9,862 nt of DNA from Candidatus Krumholzibacteriota bacterium (lineage in GTDB: Bacteria > Krumholzibacteriota > Krumholzibacteriia > Krumholzibacteriales > Krumholzibacteriaceae), in contig DAOVFR010000071.1 of the NCBI GenBank assembly GCA_030672805.1, positions 1 to 9,862 on the forward strand. Reading direction: 5' to 3'. The position numbers were made by a program, and so were the translations under genes. The notes below the pieces were generated by a model that ran no database searches, was not told the origin of the DNA, and saw only the letters and a list, made by a program, of their open reading frames with translations. This document shows, in pieces, positions 1-6,563 of the stretch (its first letter is position 1; every line of letters begins with the position of its first letter).

Positions 1-399
1 AACATGGAGATCGTCTGCGAGCGCGGCGAGCGGCTCAGCGGGATGGCGGACCGCGAGGCGCTGCGCAAGATATGTGTGAATCTCATGACGAACGCTCTCG
101 AGGCGATGCCGGACGGTGGAGAGGTCAACGTCTCGTACCGCCCGTCGGGCGGGGATATTGAGATCGTGATACTCGATACGGGTTCCGGTCTCCCGTCCGA
201 GATGAGGGAAAAACTCTTCGAGCCCTACTTCTCGACGAAGACGACCGGGACGGGCCTCGGACTGGCGATCTCGCAGAGCCTCGCGCACGAAATGGACGGT
301 GAGATATCGTTGAGGAACCGGGCCGGCGGCCCCGGTGTAGAAGCTGTTGTAAGACTGAAACGGGCCGGCCGGAATCAGGCCGGTACACGCGGTTCATAG
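1..399 (+). CDS. Sensor histidine kinase, C-terminal ATPase domain (5' partial)
   Basis: This is the HATPase_c catalytic domain of a two-component sensor kinase. It binds ATP and phosphorylates a histidine in the missing upstream part of the protein. The reading frame is already open at base 1, so the true start lies outside the window and the ATG at 4 is internal. Numbering from that Met, the N box is at 26-35 (N26, N30, E33), the G1 box at 58-64 (DTGSGLP), the F box at 72-79 (FEPYFSTK) and the G2 box at 82-87 (GTGLGL). All ATP-binding boxes look intact and the domain ends normally in a beta strand near 115-119. The N box and the spacing of boxes resemble the NtrB/AtoS/ZraS class, whose partners are usually sigma54-activating regulators; that subclass is inference. 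Sensor and dimerisation domains are not visible. Whether it shares a transcript with the DUF4159 gene 83 bases downstream is unknown. Confidence 0.93.
   Translation, partial: NMEIVCERGERLSGMADREALRKICVNLMTNALEAMPDGGEVNVSYRPSGGDIEIVILDTGSGLPSEMREKLFEPYFSTKTTGTGLGLAISQSLAHEMDGEISLRNRAGGPGVEAVVRLKRAGRNQAGTRGS
364..384 (+). repeat. GC-rich inverted repeat at the end of the kinase gene
   Basis: CCGGCC at 365-370 pairs perfectly with GGCCGG at 378-383 around a 7-base loop, with a possible extra G-U pair at 364/384. It lies inside the last codons of the kinase gene, 13 bases before its stop codon. There is no following T run, so it is not an intrinsic terminator of the usual kind. It may slow decay or simply reflect GC-rich codons. 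Confidence 0.3.
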
Positions 400-422
400 A
401 GCCGGTTCCCGCTTCAGTCCGG

Positions 423-438
423 GCGCCTTCGCTGGCGC
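423..438 (+). repeat. Short hairpin between the kinase and DUF4159 genes
   Basis: GCGCC (423-427) and GGCGC (434-438) form a 5-bp stem with the loop TTCGCT. A purine-rich stretch follows rather than T residues. It sits in the 83-base gap between the kinase stop and the downstream start and could be a weak attenuator or mRNA processing site. No clear -35/-10 promoter pair was seen in this gap. Confidence 0.25.
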
Positions 439-482
439 GGGAAGAAACGGTATTGGACACCCGGGACGAAAAGACGCCAATC

Positions 483-1217
483 ATGAAGCGATACACAATA
501 TTGTATCTGGCCATGTGTGCACTCACCGCCCTTTACGCCGCCGATGCACGCGGGCAGGTTGTGCCAGGGCGGGGACAAGAGCCGGGCGCAGAGGTTCGAA
601 AAGAGGTATCGAAAGAGCTCGAGAACCTGCGAATCCGCGTGGCGAGAATCAAGTACGGGGGGGGTGGCGACTGGTACAGCGATCCATCGTCGCTTCCGAA
701 CCTGCTCGATGAGTTCAACCGGCGGACCGGCATCCCAACCGCGGGAACGGAGAAGGTCGTCGAGCTGTGTGACCCGGCGCTCTCCTCGTATCCTTTCCTC
801 TACATGACGGGGCACGGTAACATAGGCCTGGCAAGCGAGGAACTCGTCGCTCTCCGGCGCCACCTGGCGGGAGGGGGATTTCTGTATGCCGATGATAACT
901 ATGGAATGGACCGGTCCTTCAGGAGGATGGTCCGCGAACTTTTCCCCGAGCGTGAGCTTGTCCTGCTGCCGCTCGATCACACGATCTATCGCTGCTTTTA
1001 CGAGATGGACGGCCCGCCGAAGATCCACGAGCACGACGGCAAGCCGCCGCAGGGCTGGGGGCTGTTTCATGATAACCGGCTCGTGATCTTCTATACGTAC
1101 GAGAGCGATATCGGGGACGGTCTCGAGGATCCGGACATCCACAACGACCCGGCGGAGAAACGAGAGCAGGCGATCCGCATGGCGGTCAACGTTCTCTACT
1201 ACGCGATGACGCGGTGA
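483..1217 (+). CDS. Secreted DUF4159 domain protein
   Basis: A 244-residue exported protein of the DUF4159 family, whose biochemical role is not established. Residues 1-24 form a Sec signal peptide: KR at 2-3, a hydrophobic core at 5-20, and a likely cut after ADA (20-22) or ARG (22-24). No lipobox is seen (the C12 context, LAMC, is wrong). The DUF4159 domain covers about 51-244. It shows the entry motif RIKYGGGGDWY (55-65), SLPNLL (70-75), the signature YPFLYMTGHG (103-112), an LRRHL helix (124-128) and GGFLYADDNYG (131-141). That pattern fits a GATase1/ThuA-like alpha/beta fold. D137/D138 sit where a catalytic Cys would be in true amidotransferases, so enzyme activity is doubtful. ATG 483 is preferred because it gives a clean signal peptide. 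A TTG at 453, with GGAAGAA just upstream, would add ten residues before it and is the alternative. It is the first gene of the four-gene block, and relatives often lie near MoxR/DUF58/VWA genes. Confidence 0.9.
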   Translation: MKRYTILYLAMCALTALYAADARGQVVPGRGQEPGAEVRKEVSKELENLRIRVARIKYGGGGDWYSDPSSLPNLLDEFNRRTGIPTAGTEKVVELCDPALSSYPFLYMTGHGNIGLASEELVALRRHLAGGGFLYADDNYGMDRSFRRMVRELFPERELVLLPLDHTIYRCFYEMDGPPKIHEHDGKPPQGWGLFHDNRLVIFYTYESDIGDGLEDPDIHNDPAEKREQAIRMAVNVLYYAMTR

Positions 1218-1234
1218 GCGCCCCCGGCCCCGCG

Positions 1235-1242
1235 GGAGGGAG
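1235..1242 (+). promoter_or_regulatory. Strong ribosome binding site deciding the start of the DUF4175-like gene
   Basis: GGAGGGAG lies four bases before the ATG at 1247. It favours this ATG over the in-frame GTG at 1214, which overlaps the DUF4159 stop by four bases but has no comparable site. The GTG would add an 11-residue Pro/Gly/Arg-rich extension. Confidence 0.7.
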
Positions 1243-1246
1243 ACGG

Positions 1247-4200
1247 ATGTTGCAGGGGAGGCCCGAAAAGGATTTCAGCGACGCACTGGAGCGTTTCACG
1301 GCTGCGAGAAGGGGACGTCTTGCCATGAGAGCAATCTCCGTGCTCGCGGCGTGCGCGGTAGCCATCCTGTCTTTTCTTATCCTGCTCCAGGCGTTATCAC
1401 CGGGGTGGCGGTGCCTTCCCATCATCTCCTTTATCGTTTTCTGGTCGGGTATTGCCGTTGCACTTGTCCTTGGGGTGTTCCGGGGCGTTTTCCCCCTGCG
1501 GGATGATCGGTGGACCGCCGGAATGATCGGACGGGTAACGGGGCGAGACACCTTCTATGTTTCCGCACTCGAGTTTTCCCGCCGTGACGAGCGGCACGAG
1601 GCCTATTCGCAGTTTCTCATGACGGAAACGGCCAGGCGTGCCCGGGACGAACTCGGGCGGCTCGACCGCAAGAAGCTCTTCGCGGGGACGGGGGGACCGG
1701 CATGGACCGCGGCGGGCCTTCTTGCGGGCCTCGTTCTCCTCGTCCAGGTGATGCTTGCCTGGCACGATGCCTCGCGCGTGTTCGCGGCGCTCATGGACCC
1801 GGCGCTATCGTTCCGAAGCCCGAGGGGCTTCAGCCTTGCCGTCACATCGGGCGATGTCTCGATTCTAGCAGGCGGATCCGCCACCGCGGAAGCGGTCAAG
1901 TTCGGTTCCGCCGAAGGGGAGGTGGCGCTCAGGGCAAGCTCGATCCCCGGTGTATGGAAACGGATACCCATCATGCCCGACACAATCGGTATCGGTGGAA
2001 CCGACCACTTCTTTTACCGCCATCGCATCGTCGATGTGACGGAGGATCTTGTCTATTACTACGAGGCGGGAGGCGAGAGAACAGAACAGCACCGGATAGA
2101 TGTTATCCACCGTCCCGTGATAAACAGGGTGAAGGTCCTTCTCACGTACCCGGCGTATACCGGCGCGGAGCCCGTGACACTCGGCACGCTCGCCGGCAGG
2201 ATCGCGGCCGTCGCCGGCACGAGGGTCGAGCTCTCGGGGGAAACGAGCAAGGAGATCTCGAGTGGAAGGCTGGCTTTCCGCACCGGGGCGGACGTCGATC
2301 TCGGGGCCGACGGCAAGGGCTTTCAAGCCGGGTTCACCATCACGCGGGATGACACGTTCACAATCGAGGTCACCGACGGGGATGGGCTGACGAACGAGCG
2401 CCCCGTGGGATATCCCGTCGTCGCCGTTTCCGATCACCCGCCCTCCATAGAGATTTTTGCCCCCGGTGACGAGTCGCTGCTTCCCCGCTCGCTCGTTACG
2501 GAACTTATGTTCAGGGCCTCTGATGACTACGGTGTTCTGGGTGTCGGGCTCAGGTACATGAGGGAGGGGAAGGACGAACGATTTCGAACCACGGTCCTGT
2601 CCATCGATCCCGGGACGGACGCCCGTGAAATCGAGCAGGTCTATCACTGGTCGCTTGAGAACGTACATGTCCGTCCCGGCGATCGGATCGCATTCTACCT
2701 CGAGGCGCGCGACGGCAACCCGGCGGGTGGATACGCCCGAACCGAAACGAGGCGCCTCCTCGTGCCGTCCCTGTCGGAGATCTACGCCGAGATCCACGAC
2801 GTGGAGACGTTCCGGCGCGACGAGCTGGACGGTATCGTGGAGCGCGGAAAAGAGATAAAGGAACGCCTGGAAAAACTTTCCGACGACTTCAAGGCGGACG
2901 GGTTGCTCGACTGGGGACGCCGCCGCGAGGGCAGGGAGATACTCGAGCGGCAGCGGGAGCTTCGGGAAAAGATCGCTCAGACTGCCGGGGAGCTCGACCG
3001 GACACTCGAGAAGCTCGAGCGCAACAGTATGACGACGCAGGAAATCGGCAGAAAGATGGAAGAGATCCATGACCTTCTCAGGCGGATCGAAAGCGAGGAG
3101 ATGCGCGAGGCGATCGAAAAGTTCAACAGGATGCTCGGCGAGGTTCCCGAAGAGGAGATCGTCCGGGCTATGGACGAGATGGAGCTCGCCGCGGAAGGGC
3201 TCGTCGAGAAACTCGACCGGGCGATCGAGCTTCTCAAGCGGATCCTGAAAGAGGAAAAGATGGAAGAAATCGTCCGCCGCATGGAAGGGATGCTCGAGGA
3301 GCAGCGGGGATTGAGGGACTCGTCGGCCACGGGCGACGAGGGGGAGCTTTCACGTCAGCAGGAACAGCTTGGGGACGAGTTCGAACGCTTCGAGGAGGAT
3401 TTCTCCGACTTCGCCTCCGAGGACCACGATAGTATTCTCGCCGCCGAGATGGAGAAAGTCGCCGGGGACATCGAGAAGAGCGATCTCGACGAGATGATGC
3501 GCCAGGCGGCCCGGGAGCTCCAGGGAGGGGAAAGGCAGCAGTCCCGGTGCACGCAGGACGGGGCGATCAACAAGATGCTGAAACTCTACACTGAGCTCGG
3601 GAGCTGCATGAGCTCGATGTCGATCCCGCTCGGCAAGGAGATGGCCGAACGACTCGAGCGTGCGGCTCGCGATATGCTGGAGGTTTCCAGGCTCGAGGAG
3701 GCGATCGTGCCCGGGATCAGGGGCGGCGTGGCCGCGGGCTCGCGAAAAGAACTCATCTCCCGGCAGCTCGAACTGAAAAGCGCCGCGCGGAGTCTCGCGG
3801 TGGAGCTGTACAACCTGGCGAGGAAGACAATGAGTGTTTCCGACGGTGTGTTTCTTCATCTCGGTGCGGGCTTGAGCTTCATGGAGGCATCGCTCCAGGA
3901 GATGGAGGAAGAGCGTTTCAGCAGGGCAGCGAAGTTGGCCGAATCGGTTTACCGCGAGCTGAACCTCGCGGTGATCGAGATTCTACGCTCCAGCCAGTCT
4001 GCCGGAGGGGGCTCGGCGGGAACGCAGGGCATGATGCAGTCGATGTTCAATCGGCAGCAGTCGATCGACCGGCAGCTCCGCGAGCTCTTCGAACAGGGAA
4101 ATACGGGCAGGTGGTCGATGGAGGAGCGTGCTGCAATGTCACGCATCGCTGCCGAGCAGCGGGAGATGCGGGATCTCATGGAACAGATAACGGAAGAGAG

Positions 4201-4564
4201 CCGGGGTGCACGGAGGCAGCTCGGCAGGCTCGACGACCTCGCCGGCGAGATGGAGGGTATCGCGGAGCGGCTCGGGCGGGGTGAGCTCGACGGGGAGCTT
4301 CTCGACAGGGAGGAACGGATCCTGAGCCGCATGCTCGAGTCGCAGCGGTCGCTGCAGCGGCGAGACTACAAGCGGGAGCGGGCGAGCACGACCGCCGGCG
4401 AGTACCGGGCCCTGGCGCCCGGTCCGCTCGGCCGGCAACCAGGCGAGGCCGAGATCCTGCTCGAGATGATCAGGCGCGGGATGCAGGAGAGAGGCCCCGC
4501 CGAGTACGAGGAATTGATACGAAGGTACTTCAGGGCGCTGTCGAAGAGGGTCAGGGAGCGGTAG
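1247..4564 (+). CDS. DUF4175-like inner-membrane protein with Ig-like and long helical periplasmic region
   Basis: A 1105-residue membrane protein resembling the long DUF4175-type proteins of Bacteroidota and relatives; their function is unknown. Membrane segments are at about 29-50, 57-78 and 152-171. The N-terminus and the loop at 79-151 are rich in Arg/Lys, so by the positive-inside rule both are cytoplasmic and everything after 171 is periplasmic. Residues about 185-508 are beta-rich, probably three Ig-like units. Landmarks are YYYEAGG before the second unit, TYPAYTG (300-306) in it, and HPPSIEIFAPGDES opening the third near 397. From about 511 to the end the chain is almost entirely charged helix of coiled-coil type. 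It includes a segment around EKLDR (654-658) typical of these proteins and a Met/Gln-rich segment from 929. No nuclease, protease or ATPase motif was seen. Gaps of 29 bases to the upstream gene and 1 base to the TPR gene indicate co-transcription. A GTG start at 1214 is the alternative. The family call rests on architecture and remembered patterns. Confidence 0.87.
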   Translation: MLQGRPEKDFSDALERFTAARRGRLAMRAISVLAACAVAILSFLILLQALSPGWRCLPIISFIVFWSGIAVALVLGVFRGVFPLRDDRWTAGMIGRVTGRDTFYVSALEFSRRDERHEAYSQFLMTETARRARDELGRLDRKKLFAGTGGPAWTAAGLLAGLVLLVQVMLAWHDASRVFAALMDPALSFRSPRGFSLAVTSGDVSILAGGSATAEAVKFGSAEGEVALRASSIPGVWKRIPIMPDTIGIGGTDHFFYRHRIVDVTEDLVYYYEAGGERTEQHRIDVIHRPVINRVKVLLTYPAYTGAEPVTLGTLAGRIAAVAGTRVELSGETSKEISSGRLAFRTGADVDLGADGKGFQAGFTITRDDTFTIEVTDGDGLTNERPVGYPVVAVSDHPPSIEIFAPGDESLLPRSLVTELMFRASDDYGVLGVGLRYMREGKDERFRTTVLSIDPGTDAREIEQVYHWSLENVHVRPGDRIAFYLEARDGNPAGGYARTETRRLLVPSLSEIYAEIHDVETFRRDELDGIVERGKEIKERLEKLSDDFKADGLLDWGRRREGREILERQRELREKIAQTAGELDRTLEKLERNSMTTQEIGRKMEEIHDLLRRIESEEMREAIEKFNRMLGEVPEEEIVRAMDEMELAAEGLVEKLDRAIELLKRILKEEKMEEIVRRMEGMLEEQRGLRDSSATGDEGELSRQQEQLGDEFERFEEDFSDFASEDHDSILAAEMEKVAGDIEKSDLDEMMRQAARELQGGERQQSRCTQDGAINKMLKLYTELGSCMSSMSIPLGKEMAERLERAARDMLEVSRLEEAIVPGIRGGVAAGSRKELISRQLELKSAARSLAVELYNLARKTMSVSDGVFLHLGAGLSFMEASLQEMEEERFSRAAKLAESVYRELNLAVIEILRSSQSAGGGSAGTQGMMQSMFNRQQSIDRQLRELFEQGNTGRWSMEERAAMSRIAAEQREMRDLMEQITEESRGARRQLGRLDDLAGEMEGIAERLGRGELDGELLDREERILSRMLESQRSLQRRDYKRERASTTAGEYRALAPGPLGRQPGEAEILLEMIRRGMQERGPAEYEELIRRYFRALSKRVRER
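4553..4558 (+). promoter_or_regulatory. Ribosome binding site of the TPR gene, inside the upstream gene
   Basis: AGGGAG lies seven bases before the ATG at 4566, inside the last codons of the DUF4175-like gene. That gene's TAG stop is separated from the ATG by a single base, a layout typical of translational coupling. Confidence 0.6.
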
Positions 4565-4565
4565 T

Positions 4566-6563
4566 ATGCGCGTTATCGCGATATGCTCGGTGTGCTGTGC
4601 CGTGATCGTCCATTCCGCGGGCGGTGTGGGGCCGATAGCGGCCGTGCCGGTTCATGGCAGAGGCCTCGACCGGGTCGTGCTCCCGCAGCTGACCCCGGCC
4701 GGCGGTTCCGGGAGGCCCGGCCGCCCTGTTTCTCCTCAGCATGATGGATCACGGGGGAGGAGCGGGGAACGAAAGCGCAACACCAGGATGGAGCTCGACC
4801 GTGCGAGCCGTCTCGTGCGGGACAGGCGATTCGGTGAGGCGATAGTCATACTGGAGAGACTCCTCGAGAAATACCCGGAGATCGCCGCCGCCGCCGAACT
4901 GCTCTCCACTTCCTACCTGAGAGCGGGAAGGCCGAACGATGCCAGGCGGTTACTCGAGAACATGCTTCTAAGAAATCCGGATAGCTTCACGTTCATCAGG
5001 AACCTGGGCCATGCGTATCTCGACCTGGGGCAGAAGGATAAGGCGATCGAGGTCTGGAACCGCATTCTCAGGGACGATGTGAATTACGCCGGTTACTACG
5101 GCCTGATCGCAAGGCTCGAGAAAGAGGCCGGTCTGTACGAGGAGGCCCTCGATGTGCTGCGCAGGGGGCGGAGATTCGAGAAGCACTTCGGCCGCTACAC
5201 GATGGAGATCGTAAAACTCGAGCGCATCCTGGGCCGGGAAAGGGCGGCATTCCGCGAGGGGCTGTTCTTCCTTGCCCGGACGAAGGATCCGGGCATCGGC
5301 CAGGCTGGGGTCATCTTCGATATTTTCAGGGACAACGGCGCCCCGGTCGAATACCTGGCGGAGATCGATTCTGTTATGCTGCACGCCGGGAAACAGCACC
5401 GCTCCCTGTTCCGGATGCTTGCCTCGCTCCTGATGGTCGAGGCGAGCGCGTACGATGAAGCATCAGCGTACCGTGATGGAAAGGGCGGCGAACCTCCCGG
5501 GGAGAGGGAGCTCTACGAGTTTGTCAACCGACTTTCCGGGATGAAGCACAGGAGTGGCGACGAGGCGTTCGAGCGCTTTTTCCTACAGTCGCTCGATGGT
5601 TACTGGGAGCGGTACGGGACGTCGAACTCGGCCCCGGGGGTCCTCCTCATGATGGCTTTACAGGCCAGGCGGCTCGCGTGGGGTGCGGCGGGTCCCCCGG
5701 ACCATTCGCTGCTCGAGAGGGCCGTCCAGTTCGCGGACAGCGTTAAGCGGCACCCGTGGGGCGTGCCGTTCCGGGCAAAGGCCTCGTACGTCAAGGCGGT
5801 TATCCTGATGGATGACATGCACAGGCCGGAAAGGGCTCTCGAAACGCTCCGGGGCGTCCGTTTCCAGGGCACGGATATGATCCGGCGCGTGGAGGAACTC
5901 AGGCTGAGGGCGCTGATCGCGTCTTGCGGGTGGGAGGAGGCGGCAAAGCATCTCGATGCTCTTGCCGCGGCCGACGATACGGTTCTGGCGGCACTGGCCA
6001 GGTACGGTTCCGGGCAGGTCAATTTCTATTTCGGTAACTATGAGAAGGCGGTCAAGGAGCTTTCGGAGTTTGCCGAACGGCACGCATGGAGCGCGTGGGC
6101 GAATAACGCGCTCGAGACTGCGATGATGACAAGGAAAGCCCTGCTCGAAGGCGCGGAACCGCTCGATCTATACCGGGCCGCGCTTCTCGAGGAAGCAGCG
6201 GGCAACACGCATGCCGCCGTCGATTCGCTGGACGGACTCAGGATGCGCTTTCCCCGGTCGGTCCTGGTGCCGCGTGCGCGTTTCAAGAGGGCGGAGCTCT
6301 CCGCCGGTTTGGGACTTGGTGAGTCGGCCGGGCGGGAGTTCATCGATATAGCGGAGGCGTACCCGCTGCACGATCTGGCGCCCAGGGCGCTCGAGCGGGC
6401 GGCGGAGCTGGCCGAGCTGGACCGGCCCGCCGAGGCGGCGAGACGGTACGGGGAGATACTCGAGCGGTACCCGCGGGATCCGTTTCTCGAGCGGGTGAGG
6501 AATCGATACATAGCCCTGAGAAAGAGAATCGACGGGTCCTCAGATGATGGGGGGAAGCATTGA
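4566..6563 (+). CDS. Secreted tetratricopeptide repeat (TPR) protein
   Basis: A 665-residue exported repeat protein, most likely a periplasmic scaffold or docking partner. Residues 1-26 look like a signal peptide (hydrophobic 3-15, then small residues to AA at 25-26). Its three cysteines (C7, C10, C11) do not form a lipobox. A Gly/Pro/Arg-rich linker follows (about 43-73). Four TPR-type helix pairs run from about 75 to 209; the clearest is near 142-175, with LGHAYLDLGQKDKAIEVW. The middle, about 210-470, is helical but fits TPR poorly. TPR-like repeats of the BamD/YbgF type return at about 478-507, 535-579 and 603-645, each with an aromatic-Pro ending such as RYPRDP. No enzymatic motif was seen. 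Its stop overlaps the start of the next gene, and the upstream stop is one base away, so the partners are probably the neighbouring exported proteins. The exact family beyond TPR is not recognised. Confidence 0.9.
   Translation: MRVIAICSVCCAVIVHSAGGVGPIAAVPVHGRGLDRVVLPQLTPAGGSGRPGRPVSPQHDGSRGRSGERKRNTRMELDRASRLVRDRRFGEAIVILERLLEKYPEIAAAAELLSTSYLRAGRPNDARRLLENMLLRNPDSFTFIRNLGHAYLDLGQKDKAIEVWNRILRDDVNYAGYYGLIARLEKEAGLYEEALDVLRRGRRFEKHFGRYTMEIVKLERILGRERAAFREGLFFLARTKDPGIGQAGVIFDIFRDNGAPVEYLAEIDSVMLHAGKQHRSLFRMLASLLMVEASAYDEASAYRDGKGGEPPGERELYEFVNRLSGMKHRSGDEAFERFFLQSLDGYWERYGTSNSAPGVLLMMALQARRLAWGAAGPPDHSLLERAVQFADSVKRHPWGVPFRAKASYVKAVILMDDMHRPERALETLRGVRFQGTDMIRRVEELRLRALIASCGWEEAAKHLDALAAADDTVLAALARYGSGQVNFYFGNYEKAVKELSEFAERHAWSAWANNALETAMMTRKALLEGAEPLDLYRAALLEEAAGNTHAAVDSLDGLRMRFPRSVLVPRARFKRAELSAGLGLGESAGREFIDIAEAYPLHDLAPRALERAAELAELDRPAEAARRYGEILERYPRDPFLERVRNRYIALRKRIDGSSDDGGKH
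6549..6557 (+). promoter_or_regulatory. Purine-rich ribosome binding site for a TTG start
   Basis: A run of six G followed by AAG lies two bases before the TTG at 6560. The TTG overlaps the upstream TGA as TTGA. The site and the signal peptide that begins exactly here support this non-ATG start; the next in-frame Met lies inside the hydrophobic core. Confidence 0.55.

Noticed and set aside
364..384. The hairpin at the end of the kinase gene as an intrinsic terminator
   Set aside because: No T run follows and it lies before the stop codon, so it is listed only as an inverted repeat.
488..557. The DUF4159 protein as a lipoprotein, because of the Cys in its signal peptide
   Set aside because: The residues before the Cys (LAM) do not fit a lipobox, and a normal signal peptidase I site follows further on. 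The same reasoning excludes the cysteines of the TPR and 6560 gene products.
414..1142. A 242-codon minus-strand frame opposite the DUF4159 gene
   Set aside because: Shadow of the DUF4159 gene. The + strand frame carries the family signature and a signal peptide, and the minus frame has neither.
1865..3070. A 401-codon open frame on the minus strand opposite the DUF4175-like gene
   Set aside because: No domain, no credible start context, and it lies fully inside a well-supported gene on the other strand.
3000..3340. Tandem repeat in the helical part of the DUF4175-like protein
   Set aside because: The recurring Glu/Met/Arg pattern is ordinary coiled-coil periodicity. No DNA-level tandem repeat was seen.
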